Shown: positions 24,068 through 33,726, counted from the first letter of the stretch. The stretch is DNA of 64,000 bases from Mesorhizobium huakuii (GCF_030160235.1 NZ_BSNY01000047.1:372001-436000), one strand, 5' to 3'. The notes: generated from the letters alone by a model not told the origin. A program made the numbers and translations.

Positions 24068-25549
24068 ATGGCCAAGGTCACTATCCGCAACGAGATCCGC
24101 TTCATCCTCAATGGCAGGGACGTCGCGCTGTCGTCGGTGGCGCCTGATGCGACCCTGCTCGACTGGCTGCGGCTCGACCGTTCGCTGCGCGGCACCAAGG
24201 AAGGCTGCGCCGAGGGCGATTGCGGCGCCTGCACCGTTCTGGTCGGCAAACTTTCGGCTGGCGGGCTGGTCTATGAAAGCGTCAATGCCTGCATCCGCTT
24301 CCTCGGTTCGCTCGACGGCACCCATGTCGTGACGGTCGAACATTTGCGTGGTCAGCCCGGGCAATTGCATCCGGTGCAGCAGGCGATGGTCGATTTCCAC
24401 GGCTCGCAATGCGGCTTCTGCACGCCTGGCTTCGTCATGTCGCTATACGGCCTGTGGATGAAGTCGCCGGATCCCTCGAACGCGGCGATCGAAAAGGCGC
24501 TGCAAGGCAATCTCTGCCGCTGCACAGGCTATGAAGCGATCATGCGTGCTGCCCACGCCATTTCCAGCTATGGCAAGGCGGCGAAGGATCCGCTGGCGGC
24601 GGAGCGCAAGGCGATCACGGCGAGGCTGGAAGCCTTGCGGGACGGCGCGCGGATCGAGATCGGTTCCGCCAGGGCGCGGCTTATCGTGCCTGCCGATGTC
24701 GACGATTTCGCCACAGTGCTCGACAAGGAACCTGGCGCCACCATCGTTGCCGGCTCCACCGATGTCGGCCTGTGGGTGACCAAGCATATGCGCGACATCT
24801 CTCCGGCGGTTTTCATAGGCAATCTCGACGGGCTGTGCACCATCGCCGAAGACAAGGGCGTCATTTCGATCGGCGCCGGTGTCACCTACACCGAAGCCTT
24901 TTCGACGCTGTCGAAACGGATCCCGGCGCTCGGGCCGCTGTTTGACCGCATCGGCGGCGAACAGGTGCGCAACATGGGGACGATCGGCGGCAACATCGCC
25001 AACGGTTCGCCGATCGGCGACACGCCGCCGCCCTTGATCGCGCTCGGCGCGCGCCTGACGCTGCGCAAGGGCAAGAAGCGGCGCACGATCCCGCTGGAGA
25101 CCTTCTTCATCGCCTATGGCAAGCAGGACCGGCAGCCGGGCGAATTCGTCGAGACCGTGCACGTGCCCGTGCCGGCCAAGGGGACGAGCTTTGCCGTCTA
25201 CAAGATCACCAAGCGCCGCGACGAGGACATCACGGCGGCCCTCGGCGCTTTTTCCCTGACGCTGGGCAAGGACGGCACGGTCGCCGATGTGCGCATCGCC
25301 TATGGCGGCATGGCGGCGACGCCGAAGCGGGCGTCTTTTGTCGAAAAGGCGCTGCTCGGCAAGCCCTGGACCGAAGAGACGGTCGAGGCGGCGATGGCGC
25401 AATACGCCAGGGATTTCACCCCGCTCACCGACATGCGGGCGTCAGCCGAATACCGGGCTCTGGCGGCCAGGAACCTGTTGTTGCGCTTCTTTGTCGAAAC
25501 CACCGGCACCGGGGCGCCCTTCCAGGTGTCACGCAACGAGGCGGCATGA
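24068..25549 (+). CDS. xdhA: Xanthine dehydrogenase small subunit (FeS/FAD)
   Basis: 493 residues carrying two [2Fe-2S] clusters and FAD. N-terminal ferredoxin-like domain with CAEGDCGAC (C47, C52, C55) and second-cluster motifs QCGFCTPGF and LCRCTGYE (about 112-150); FAD-binding domain from about residue 195 (VAGSTDVGLWVT, GGNIANGSPIGD). It passes electrons from the molybdenum subunit XdhB to FAD and NAD. It overlaps xdhB by 4 nt (ATGA). Confidence 0.95.
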   Translation: MAKVTIRNEIRFILNGRDVALSSVAPDATLLDWLRLDRSLRGTKEGCAEGDCGACTVLVGKLSAGGLVYESVNACIRFLGSLDGTHVVTVEHLRGQPGQLHPVQQAMVDFHGSQCGFCTPGFVMSLYGLWMKSPDPSNAAIEKALQGNLCRCTGYEAIMRAAHAISSYGKAAKDPLAAERKAITARLEALRDGARIEIGSARARLIVPADVDDFATVLDKEPGATIVAGSTDVGLWVTKHMRDISPAVFIGNLDGLCTIAEDKGVISIGAGVTYTEAFSTLSKRIPALGPLFDRIGGEQVRNMGTIGGNIANGSPIGDTPPPLIALGARLTLRKGKKRRTIPLETFFIAYGKQDRQPGEFVETVHVPVPAKGTSFAVYKITKRRDEDITAALGAFSLTLGKDGTVADVRIAYGGMAATPKRASFVEKALLGKPWTEETVEAAMAQYARDFTPLTDMRASAEYRALAARNLLLRFFVETTGTGAPFQVSRNEAA

Positions 25550-27894
25550 TGAACAAGCACGCCACATCAAATCTCAAGGCTGAGAAGATTATCGGCGGCG
25601 TCGCCACCGATCAGCGGCATGATTCCGCCCACAAGCATGTCAGCGGTACCGCCGTCTACATCGACGACATGCCGGAACCATCAGGCACGCTGCATGGCTG
25701 CCTCGGGCTCTCCGCCGCCGCGCACGCCACGATCACCCGCATGGACCTTTCGGCGGTGCGCGCTGCCTCCGGAGTCGTCGATGTGCTCACGGCAAAGGAT
25801 GTACCGGGCGAGAATGACATTTCGCCGACCGGCCGGCACGATGAGCCGGTGCTCGCCGACGGCAAGGTCGAGTTCTTCGGCCAGCCGATCTTCTGCGTTA
25901 TCGCCGAGACCCGCGAACAGGCGCGCCGCGCCACCAGGCTGGCCAAGGTCGAATACAAGGAATTGCCTTTCGTCACCGACATCGGCGAACTCGATCCGAG
26001 GAAGGACAAGCTCGTCACGCCGCCGCTTACCTTGAAGCGCGGCGATGCCGCCGCAGCGATCAAGGCGGCGCCGCGCCGGCTGAAGGGAAAGATGCGCGTC
26101 GGCGGCCAGGAGCATTTCTATCTTGAAGGCCATATCGCCATGGCCGTTCCCGGCGAGGATCAGGACGTCACCATCTATTCCTCGACCCAGCATCCGAGCG
26201 AAGTCCAGCACATGGTGAGCCATGCGCTCGGCGTGCCCAGCAATGCCATCACGGTGGAGATCCGCCGCATGGGCGGCGGCTTCGGCGGCAAGGAAACGCA
26301 AGGCAACCAGTTTGCCGCGCTGGCGGCCATAGCCGCCAAAAAGCACCATCGCGCCGTCAAAATCCGGCCCGACCGCGACGACGACATGATCGCCACCGGC
26401 AAGCGTCACGATTTCCTCGTCGACTACGAAGTCGGCTTCGACGACGAGGGCAACATTCTCGGCGTCGATTTCATGTTCGCCGCGCGTTGCGGCTTCTCGT
26501 CGGACCTGTCGGGCCCGGTGACGGATCGCGCGCTGTTCCATTGCGACAACACCTATTTCTGGCCCGCGGTGCACGCGCAATCGGCGCCGCTCTACACCAA
26601 CACCGTGTCGAACACCGCCTTCCGGGGCTTCGGCGGCCCGCAAGGCATGGTCGGCGCCGAACGCGTCATCGACGAGGTCGCGTTCGCGGTCGGCAAGGAT
26701 CCGCTCGAGATTCGCAAGAAGAACTTCTACGGCACCAGCGACCGCAACATCACGCCCTACCACCAGACGGTCGAGGACAACATCATCCAGCGCATCGTCG
26801 CCGAACTCGAGGAGAGCGCCAGCTATGCGCGGCGGCGGCGCGAAATATCGGCCTTCAACGCAAACAGCCGTTTCATCAAGCGCGGCCTGGCGCTCACGCC
26901 CGTCAAGTTCGGAATTTCCTTCACCGCAACGCACTACAACCAGGCCGGCGCGCTGGTGCATGTCTATACAGATGGTTCGGTGCATCTGAACCATGGCGGC
27001 ACCGAGATGGGGCAGGGGCTCTACCTCAAGGTCGCGCAGGTGGTGGCGGAAGAATTCCAGATCGATCTGGACCAGGTGAAGATCACCGCGACCACCACCG
27101 GCAAGGTGCCCAACACCTCGGCCACCGCGGCATCGTCCGGCTCCGACCTCAATGGCATGGCGGCGCAGAATGGCGCTCGCCAGATCAAGGACCGGCTGAC
27201 CGATTTCGCCGCCGAAAAATACCAGGTGCCGCGCGATCAGGTGGTGTTCCTGCCCAACCGGGTGCGCATCGGCAACCAGGAGATCGCCTTCGCTGACCTC
27301 GTCAAGCAGGCCTATATGGCGCGCATCCAGCTCTCGGCCGCGGGCTTCTACAAGACGCCGAAAATCCACTGGAACCGCGACAAGGGTGAGGGTCGCCCTT
27401 TCTACTATTTCGCCTACGGTGCTTCCTGCTCGGAGGTCTCGGTCGACACGCTGACCGGCGAATACATCGTCGAGCGCACCGATATCCTGCACGAGACCGG
27501 CCGTTCGCTGAACCGCGCCATCGATCTCGGCCAGATCGAGGGCGGCTTCATCCAGGGTATGGGCTGGCTGACGACCGAGGAATTGTGGTGGGACGACAAG
27601 GGCCGGCTGCGCACCCACGCGCCGTCGACCTACAAGATCCCACTGGCCTCCGACCGGCCGAAGATCTTCAACGTCACTTTGGCAGACTGGCCGGAAGCGT
27701 TCGAGCCGACGATCCACCGCTCCAAGGCGGTCGGCGAGCCGCCCTTTCCGCTCGGCATGTCCGTGCTTCACGCGCTGTCGGATGCGGTGGCCAGCGTCGC
27801 CGATCACAGGGTCTGTCCGCGCCTTGACGCGCCGGCGACGCCGGAGCGCGTCCTGATGGCCATCGAGCGGCTGAAAGGCGAGGCAAAGGCCTGA
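25546..27894 (+). CDS. xdhB: Xanthine dehydrogenase large (molybdopterin) subunit
   Basis: 782-residue molybdenum-cofactor subunit that oxidises hypoxanthine and xanthine to urate. Family motifs include GGGFGGKETQ, the AFRGFGGPQG substrate-pocket motif and the catalytic Glu in KAVGEPPF near the C-terminus. It is encoded immediately after XdhA with overlapping stop and start and is followed by the XdhC chaperone. A second ATG at 25549 is equally possible as start. Confidence 0.95.
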   Translation: MMNKHATSNLKAEKIIGGVATDQRHDSAHKHVSGTAVYIDDMPEPSGTLHGCLGLSAAAHATITRMDLSAVRAASGVVDVLTAKDVPGENDISPTGRHDEPVLADGKVEFFGQPIFCVIAETREQARRATRLAKVEYKELPFVTDIGELDPRKDKLVTPPLTLKRGDAAAAIKAAPRRLKGKMRVGGQEHFYLEGHIAMAVPGEDQDVTIYSSTQHPSEVQHMVSHALGVPSNAITVEIRRMGGGFGGKETQGNQFAALAAIAAKKHHRAVKIRPDRDDDMIATGKRHDFLVDYEVGFDDEGNILGVDFMFAARCGFSSDLSGPVTDRALFHCDNTYFWPAVHAQSAPLYTNTVSNTAFRGFGGPQGMVGAERVIDEVAFAVGKDPLEIRKKNFYGTSDRNITPYHQTVEDNIIQRIVAELEESASYARRRREISAFNANSRFIKRGLALTPVKFGISFTATHYNQAGALVHVYTDGSVHLNHGGTEMGQGLYLKVAQVVAEEFQIDLDQVKITATTTGKVPNTSATAASSGSDLNGMAAQNGARQIKDRLTDFAAEKYQVPRDQVVFLPNRVRIGNQEIAFADLVKQAYMARIQLSAAGFYKTPKIHWNRDKGEGRPFYYFAYGASCSEVSVDTLTGEYIVERTDILHETGRSLNRAIDLGQIEGGFIQGMGWLTTEELWWDDKGRLRTHAPSTYKIPLASDRPKIFNVTLADWPEAFEPTIHRSKAVGEPPFPLGMSVLHALSDAVASVADHRVCPRLDAPATPERVLMAIERLKGEAKA

Positions 27895-27947
27895 ATCCGG
27901 TAAAAGGTGCAATTCAGGCCGAAAAACCCTATGTTTCCCGCACGGGA

Positions 27948-28856
27948 ATGCGAATGATGACTTCGAAAGTGCAAAGCCTGAAAGACTTCCTGGCTGGCCA
28001 AGGTCGCATCGCCTTGGTCGAAGTGGCGGGCACCAAAGGCTCGACGCCGCGCGAGAAGGGCGCCTTCATGCTCGTCTCGAGGGAGGCGATCTTTGGCACG
28101 ATCGGTGGTGGCCAGCTCGAGTATATGGCGATCGACAAGGCGCGGCAGATGGTGGCGTCTTTGCCTCCCCGCAAGCCGGGCAAAGAAGCTCGCATCGAGG
28201 TCGATGAAGTCTGCGCCACGCTCGACGTGCCGCTCGGGCCGGAGATTGGCCAATGCTGTGGCGGGCGCGTCGAAGTCTTGATCCGGCTCGTCGATGTCGA
28301 TCTTGCCAACAAACTGGTTGCGGCGGCGGAAGCCGAAGAGGCGCATCTGCCGCATGTCTATATCTTCGGCGGCGGCCATGTCGGCCAGGCACTGGCGTCG
28401 GCGATCGCGCTCCTTCCCGTGCATGGCGTCGTCATCGAGACGCGGGCCGAGGCGCTGGACGGCATGCCGGAAACCGTCGAGACGCGGCTGACGCCAATGC
28501 CCGAGGCCGAGGTGCGCAATGCGCCCGCCGGCACGGCTTTCGCCATCCTGACCCATGACCATGCGCTGGATTTCCTGATCGTCGCCGAAGCCTTGAAACG
28601 CGACGACGCGGCCTATGTCGGCATGATCGGCTCGAAGACCAAGAAAGCCACTTTCAGGAACTGGTTCCTGAAATCGGCTGAAGGCACCGACGCGGAATTC
28701 GCCCGCCTCGTCTCTCCGATCGGCGGCGACGCCGTCAAGGACAAGCGCCCTCAGGTGATTGCCGCCCTTGCGGCCGCCGAGATCATGACGGCGCTGGTCG
28801 TGCACACCGCTGCGCCGAATGCCGACCGTCCGCATGACAGGGTGATGGCCGGCTAA
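27948..28856 (+). CDS. xdhC: Xanthine dehydrogenase accessory protein XdhC
   Basis: 302 residues. Binds the molybdenum cofactor, promotes its sulfuration and delivers it to XdhB. Visible are the N-terminal XdhC/CoxI region (VEVAGTKGSTPREKGAFMLV, GTIGGGQLE) and a Rossmann-like C-terminal half (IFGGGHVGQALA, YVGMIGSKTK). GGGA at 27944 is better spaced for the ATG at 27954, so the first two residues of this frame may not be used. It is the last gene of uraH-xdhABC. Confidence 0.92.
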   Translation: MRMMTSKVQSLKDFLAGQGRIALVEVAGTKGSTPREKGAFMLVSREAIFGTIGGGQLEYMAIDKARQMVASLPPRKPGKEARIEVDEVCATLDVPLGPEIGQCCGGRVEVLIRLVDVDLANKLVAAAEAEEAHLPHVYIFGGGHVGQALASAIALLPVHGVVIETRAEALDGMPETVETRLTPMPEAEVRNAPAGTAFAILTHDHALDFLIVAEALKRDDAAYVGMIGSKTKKATFRNWFLKSAEGTDAEFARLVSPIGGDAVKDKRPQVIAALAAAEIMTALVVHTAAPNADRPHDRVMAG

Positions 28857-28869
28857 GCTTGCGCTGCGG

Positions 28870-30117
28870 CTAAACCGGCCGCTTCAAGCCCAGGTGGTCG
28901 CGCAGTGTTCGGCCTTCGTAGTCCTTGCGGAACAGGCCGCGCCGCCGCAGTTCCGGCACGACCAGCGTGGCAAAGGCATCGAGCTCTCCCGGGAAATAGG
29001 ACGGCATGACATTGAAGCCGTCTGCAGCGCCGCCTTCGAACCGCGCCTGCAGCTCGTCTGCCACCTGCGCTGCCGTTCCCACGATGCGCCAGTGGCCACG
29101 CGCGCCGGCGAAGTGGCGGGCCAGCTGGCGGATGGAAAGGCCGTCGCGGCGCGATTGCTCGACGACGAGCGCCTGCCGGCTTTTCATCCCTTCGCTCTCG
29201 GGCAGTTCGGGCAGCGGCCCGTCGATCGGATAGCGCCAGAGATCGGAAATGCTGAGATAACTGGAAAGCAGCGCCACGCCGACATCGTCCGGGATCAGTT
29301 CCTGCAGCTCCTCATGCTTGTCGCGGGCCTCGGCCTCGGTTTCCGCCACCACGGGCGAGACGCCCGGCATGATCTTGATGTCGTCAGGCTCGCGCCCATA
29401 GGCGGCCATGCGTCCCTTGAGATCGTCATAGAAGGCTTTGGCTTCATCGAAAGTCTGCGCTGCCGTGAACACCACATCGGCAGTGCGGGCGGCAAGGTCG
29501 CGGCCGACATCCGAGGCGCCGGCCTGGACCATGACCGGCGCGCCCTGTGGCGAACGCGGCAGGTCGAGCGGGTCGCGAACCGAAAAGCTCTGGCCGTCAT
29601 GGCCGGACGCCTTGCCGTGCCACAGCCCGGTGACCACTTCGGCGAATTCACGCGCGCGCTCGTAGCGGTCGGCATGGGGCTTGAGACCCGTCGAGCCGAA
29701 ATTGGCGGCCTCGATCGGGCTGGCCGAGGTGACCAGGTTCCAGCCGGCCCGGCCGCTGCTCAGATGGTCGAGCGACAGGAAAGTCCGCGCCAGCCCGTAT
29801 GGCTCGTTGTAGCTTGTCGACGCCGTCGACACGAGGCCGATGCGGCTGGTTTGCACGGCCAGCGCCGACAGCAGGCTTATCGGCTCGAAGCCGATCGAGC
29901 GCGACGTCTGGCTGGCGATGCCGATATTGGCTTCGCGCAGGCCCGCGGCATCCTCACAGAAGATCATGTCGAACTTGGCCGCCTCCGCCGCGCGCGCCAG
30001 CTGGACGTAATGGTCGATATCGACACCGGCCGTTACATGCGCCTTCGGGTGGCGCCAGGCGGCGATGTGATGACCCGTCGCCCACAGGAAGGCGCCGAGC
30101 TTCATCTGCGCGGTCAT
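28870..30117 (-). CDS. LLM-class flavin-dependent monooxygenase (NtaA/SnaA type)
   Basis: 415-residue FMNH2-dependent monooxygenase of the luciferase-like family, subgroup of nitrilotriacetate and desulfurisation enzymes. Motifs include the N-terminal LGAFLWATGHHIAAWR, SIGFEPISLLSALAVQT and SGRAGWNLVTSASPIEAANF. It needs a flavin reductase from elsewhere. Its ATG overlaps the upstream homologue's stop (ATGA), so the two form an operon. The substrate is not evident; the position between xdhC and the LysR/puuD genes suggests a nitrogen heterocycle. Confidence 0.88.
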   Translation of the reverse strand: MTAQMKLGAFLWATGHHIAAWRHPKAHVTAGVDIDHYVQLARAAEAAKFDMIFCEDAAGLREANIGIASQTSRSIGFEPISLLSALAVQTSRIGLVSTASTSYNEPYGLARTFLSLDHLSSGRAGWNLVTSASPIEAANFGSTGLKPHADRYERAREFAEVVTGLWHGKASGHDGQSFSVRDPLDLPRSPQGAPVMVQAGASDVGRDLAARTADVVFTAAQTFDEAKAFYDDLKGRMAAYGREPDDIKIMPGVSPVVAETEAEARDKHEELQELIPDDVGVALLSSYLSISDLWRYPIDGPLPELPESEGMKSRQALVVEQSRRDGLSIRQLARHFAGARGHWRIVGTAAQVADELQARFEGGAADGFNVMPSYFPGELDAFATLVVPELRRRGLFRKDYEGRTLRDHLGLKRPV

Positions 30118-31085
30118 CGGTCACCTCCGCCGGCAAGCCCAAGATGCGAGCGCAACGTTGTCCCGCGATAGCCTTCTCGAACAAGGCCGCGTTGCCGCAA
30201 CACCGGCAGAACAAGATCGGTAAATTCGTCCAGCATCGAACACCGCACCTGGATGTTAAATCCGTCGCAGCTTCTCGTCCGGAATTGACTTTCCAGCCTG
30301 TCCGCTGTGGCGGCCCGCGTATCATCGGGGGCGAACGAAATATTCGTCAGCACCCTCATGGCGTCCGGATCGCGCCCAGCGGCCGTGGCGCGGCGCCTCA
30401 GATCATCGAAGCGTATTTTCGCGCTCTCGGCCGACCCGCTCTCCAGCAAAATGACATCCGCGTTGCGGGCCGCAATATCGAGGTCGGGCTCGGACAGGCC
30501 GGACAGCACCAGCACCGGGGTGTCCTGCGGCGAGCGTGCCACGTTCAGCGGTCCGCGCACCGAAAAGAACTCTCCCTTGTGGTCGAGCAGGTGCATCTTT
30601 TCCGGGTCATGGAAGCGGCCGCCGGTCTTGTCGAACAGCAGCGCATCTGCGTCCCAGCCCTGCCACAGGCCTCGAACGATGCCGATATACTCCTCGGCGC
30701 GGCGGCGAAAGTCCGTGTCGGAAAACCCTTCCGGCCGGCTGAAATTGGCGGCTTCGCGGGAGTCCTGCGCCATCGTCGCATGCCAGCCGATGCGACCGTG
30801 GCTGATGATATCGAGCGAAGCAAAACGACGTGCCAGATTGTAGGGCTGATGCGCGAGCGTGGAGGCGCTGGCGACGAGACCGATCCTGTCGGTCACCGTT
30901 GCCAGCGCGGCCAGCAGCGTCGTGGCCTCAAACGGGCTGCTCGATGGTCCGTCCGCGGTGTCGGAACTCACGATCATGTCGACGCCGGCCGCTTCTGCCT
31001 GTCGCACGAATTTGCTGATCCGGCTGAAATCCAGCACGGTCTCTCCGGTGGCGGCGGCGATGTTGAGCGAAATGGCGAGATGCAT
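30114..31085 (-). CDS. Second LLM-class flavin-dependent monooxygenase
   Basis: 323 residues, same superfamily as the downstream gene but shorter and divergent. It has the family's GRIGWHATMAQDSREAANF and TPVLVLSGLSEPDLDIAARNADV regions. The C-terminal GYRGTTLRSHLGL resembles the partner's end (DYEGRTLRDHLGL), supporting common ancestry. First gene of the two-gene operon; no strong ribosome site is seen. It may be a paralogous subunit or an enzyme for a second step. Confidence 0.85.
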   Translation of the reverse strand: MHLAISLNIAAATGETVLDFSRISKFVRQAEAAGVDMIVSSDTADGPSSSPFEATTLLAALATVTDRIGLVASASTLAHQPYNLARRFASLDIISHGRIGWHATMAQDSREAANFSRPEGFSDTDFRRRAEEYIGIVRGLWQGWDADALLFDKTGGRFHDPEKMHLLDHKGEFFSVRGPLNVARSPQDTPVLVLSGLSEPDLDIAARNADVILLESGSAESAKIRFDDLRRRATAAGRDPDAMRVLTNISFAPDDTRAATADRLESQFRTRSCDGFNIQVRCSMLDEFTDLVLPVLRQRGLVREGYRGTTLRSHLGLAGGGDR

Positions 31086-31350
31086 GCAGGCGGCCCATTC
31101 GGCTGCGACCGGCGTCGTGCAGCCATCCGGCTACCAACCTAGGCTCGCTTTCACGCAAGGCAACGGGCATCAGTGGGCCACCGGGCTGTCACTTGCCGGC
31201 CAGGCATCGCGTCGCTTGGGGTGGAAGTCCTGCCGGCCCGAATATTGCGTTGGTGGCCGCATACTTCGGCAATGAGCCTGAACCCCCAATCCATGCCGTG
31301 ACTCTGAAGCGTTGCGACGGTGCAAAATTCTACGCCGCTGCGTCCCCGTC

Positions 31351-31417
31351 GAAGGTCACGGAATGGATCCTCGGGTCTGCGCTCCGCTTCGCGTCGCTCC
31401 GCCGTGGATGACGACGT
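31351..31417. repeat. Probable Mesorhizobium-type intergenic repeat; rest of 31086-31454 shows no gene
   Basis: The segment GGATCCTCGGGTCTGCGCTC, then CGCTTCGCGTCGCTCCGC and GTGGATGACGACG resembles a short G/C-rich repeat frequent between genes in Mesorhizobium (from memory). The whole 369-bp gap between the monooxygenase operon and the LysR gene contains no convincing coding region; it must hold the monooxygenase promoter, which I could not locate. Confidence 0.35.
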
Positions 31418-31454
31418 CGTGGAGGCAATCGGCCAATCCCGAAGCAAAGCTAGC

Positions 31455-32375
31455 CTACTTACCCGCCAGGATATCCTTGATCAGCCGTTGGCAGCGCTCG
31501 GCCATGAAGTCGAGCAACAGCCGCACCTTGGGATCCTGCAGCTTCTTGTGCGGATAGACGGCGGCGAACTGCACCGGCGTCGGTGGCGTGTTGGCCAGGA
31601 TCACCTGCAGCCGCCGGTCGCGGATGAACGGTTCGACCTCGAAGCGCGGCTTGTTGATGATGCCGCGTCCAGACAGCGCCCAGCCGGTCAGCACATCGCC
31701 ATCGTCGGTGTCGTAGGGTCCGTGCACCTCGAATTTCTGCGGCCCTGTGGAGGTCTGCAGCGTCCAGACATATTCGCGCGCGCCGGAATAGCGCAACATC
31801 AGGCAGTCGTGCTTCTTGCCGATCAGTTCCTGCGGCTCGGCCGGTTCGCCGCGCGCCTCGAGATATTTCGGCGCCGCCACCAGCACGCGCTCGCATTCCA
31901 TGATGCCGCGCATCCTGAGGCTGGAATCCTCGATGATGCCGAGCCGGAAGGCGACGTCGATGCCTTCCTTCATGATGTCGACATTGTGGTCCGAGAGCCT
32001 CAGCCGCACCTCGATATCGGGATATTTGTCGTGGAAATCGGGGATGCCCGAAGCCACCAGCCTGCGCCCGAGGCCGAGTGGCGCTGTAACGCGGATGGTG
32101 CCGCGCGGCTGGCCGGAAAGTGCCGATACCGCGGCTTCCGCTTCGGTGATCGCCTCCAGCACCTGCTTGGCGCCCGAATAGAAGACCGTGCCATGCTCGG
32201 TCGGCATCAATTGCCGCGTCGTGCGGTTGAACAGCCGCACGCCGAGGTGCTTCTCCAGTTCCTTGATGCGATTGGAGGCGACCGCCGGCGAAATGCGCAT
32301 GTCGCGGCCCGCCGCCGACAGATTGCCGAGTTCGACGACGCGGACGAAGACGGCGATGTTGTCGAGATAGGCCAT
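31455..32375 (-). CDS. LysR-family transcriptional regulator
   Basis: 306 residues with an N-terminal winged helix (DNIAVFVRVVELGNLSAAGR, then ISPAVASNRIKELEKHLGVR) and a LysR substrate-binding domain. The start at 32375 is chosen because the helix-turn-helix begins there; AAGGTG lies upstream. It is divergent from puuD, the usual arrangement for a LysR activator and its target, so it probably controls urate and purine catabolism. The effector is unknown. Confidence 0.88.
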   Translation of the reverse strand: MAYLDNIAVFVRVVELGNLSAAGRDMRISPAVASNRIKELEKHLGVRLFNRTTRQLMPTEHGTVFYSGAKQVLEAITEAEAAVSALSGQPRGTIRVTAPLGLGRRLVASGIPDFHDKYPDIEVRLRLSDHNVDIMKEGIDVAFRLGIIEDSSLRMRGIMECERVLVAAPKYLEARGEPAEPQELIGKKHDCLMLRYSGAREYVWTLQTSTGPQKFEVHGPYDTDDGDVLTGWALSGRGIINKPRFEVEPFIRDRRLQVILANTPPTPVQFAAVYPHKKLQDPKVRLLLDFMAERCQRLIKDILAGK

Positions 32376-32425
32376 GCAGAGCACCTTCGCCGGTTTGCAG
32401 CGATTAGCCTAGTATTTTCCATTTT

Positions 32426-32436
32426 TTTTTGAAAGT
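32426..32436. promoter_or_regulatory. Shared motif TTTTTGAAAGT in the LysR/puuD divergent region
   Basis: Second copy of the 11-mer found at 23580-23590. Here TTTTC (32415-32419) and GAAAG (32431-32435) also flank a T-rich spacer, giving a T-N11-A-like dyad as expected for LysR-type regulators. It lies between the two divergent start codons. Confidence 0.4.
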
Positions 32437-32507
32437 CATCGTACGCCTCGCCTCTTTCCGTTTGCGTGCGACACCGTAAAGTCAGCCAATCGGCAGGGAC
32501 GACTTCA

Positions 32508-33725
32508 ATGATGGATTTCGCGATTTTCTGGGACTGGCTGAGCTTTGCCGTGCGCTGGCTGCACGTCATCACTGGCATAGCCTGGATCGGCTCGTCCTTC
32601 TATTTCGTCGCGCTCGATCTCGGCCTGCGCCAGCGTCCGGGCATGCCGGTCGGCGCCTTCGGCGAGGAATGGCAGGTGCATGGCGGCGGCTTCTACCACA
32701 TCCAGAAATATCTGGTGGCGCCGGCCGAAATGCCGGAGCACCTGACCTGGTTCAAATGGGAATCCTACGCCACCTGGCTGTCGGGCTTCGCCATGCTGTG
32801 CGTGGTCTACTATGCCGGCGCCGACCTGTTCCTGATCGATCCCAACGTGCTGCCCATGTCGGTGCCGGTCGGTATCCTTCTGTCCATGGCCACGATCGGC
32901 GTCGGCTGGGTGGTCTATGATCTGCTCTGCCGCTCGCCGCTGGGCAAAAGCGACACAGGCCTGATGCTGGTGCTCTACTGCGTGCTGGTGTTCATCGCCT
33001 GGGGGTTGACGCATCTGTTCACCGGCCGCGCCGCCTTCCTGCATCTGGGCGCCATCACCGCCACGATCATGTCGGCCAATGTCTTCATGGTCATCATCCC
33101 CAACCAGAAGATCGTCGTCGCCGACCTGATCGCCGGTCGCAAGCCCGACCCGAAATACGGCAAGATCGCCAAGCAGCGCTCGCTCCACAACAACTATCTG
33201 ACGCTGCCCGTTCTGTTCCTGATGCTGTCGAACCACTATCCGCTGGCATTCGGCACGCAGTTCAACTGGGTCATCGCCTCGCTGGTGTTCATCATCGGCG
33301 TGCTGATCCGGCACTATTTCAACACCGTGCACAAGCGGGCCGGCAACCCGCACTGGACCTGGCTTGGCGCGCTCGTCCTGTTCATCATCATCATCTGGCT
33401 GTCGACCGTGCCCAAGGTGCTGACCGGTGAGCCCAAGGCTTCCGCCTCGGCGGACATCTACATCGCCTCCGCCCATTTCCCGGCGGTGCGCGACACCGTG
33501 CTCGGCCGCTGCTCGATGTGCCATGCGCAAGAACCGGGCTATGAAGGCATCTACCATGCGCCCAAGGGGGTGATGCTCGACACCGACGCTGATATCGCCA
33601 ACCACGCCCGCGAGATCTATCTGCAGGCCGGACGCAGCCATGCCATGCCGCCCGCCAATGTCAGCCAGATCACCGACAAGGAACGGGCATTGCTGGTGGC
33701 CTGGTTCGAAGGCGCGGGGAAATAG
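32508..33725 (+). CDS. puuD: Membrane-bound urate oxidase PuuD with C-terminal cytochrome c
   Basis: Urate hydroxylase producing 5-hydroxyisourate, with electrons passed to the respiratory chain. 405 residues; about eight membrane segments in residues 1-310, starting with WLSFAVRWLHVITGIAWIGS, then a c-type cytochrome domain with heme motif CSMCH and the axial-Met region HAMPPANVS. The ATG at 32508 is preceded by AGGGA with 8-nt spacing. It takes the role of soluble uricase, which I do not see in the window. It is followed 1 nt later by guaD. It is unrelated to E. coli PuuD of putrescine metabolism. Confidence 0.92.
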   Translation: MMDFAIFWDWLSFAVRWLHVITGIAWIGSSFYFVALDLGLRQRPGMPVGAFGEEWQVHGGGFYHIQKYLVAPAEMPEHLTWFKWESYATWLSGFAMLCVVYYAGADLFLIDPNVLPMSVPVGILLSMATIGVGWVVYDLLCRSPLGKSDTGLMLVLYCVLVFIAWGLTHLFTGRAAFLHLGAITATIMSANVFMVIIPNQKIVVADLIAGRKPDPKYGKIAKQRSLHNNYLTLPVLFLMLSNHYPLAFGTQFNWVIASLVFIIGVLIRHYFNTVHKRAGNPHWTWLGALVLFIIIIWLSTVPKVLTGEPKASASADIYIASAHFPAVRDTVLGRCSMCHAQEPGYEGIYHAPKGVMLDTDADIANHAREIYLQAGRSHAMPPANVSQITDKERALLVAWFEGAGK

Positions 33726-33726
33726 C

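Noticed and set aside
25681-27912. Long open frame (over 700 codons) opposite xdhB
   Set aside because: It is a mirror of a highly G+C-biased gene; its translation is low-complexity, rich in Asp, Arg and His, with no family resemblance, while xdhB is certain.
31151-31447. Possible small gene on the minus strand in the gap before the LysR gene
   Set aside because: No ribosome site, no recognisable family, and overlap with a repeat-like segment.
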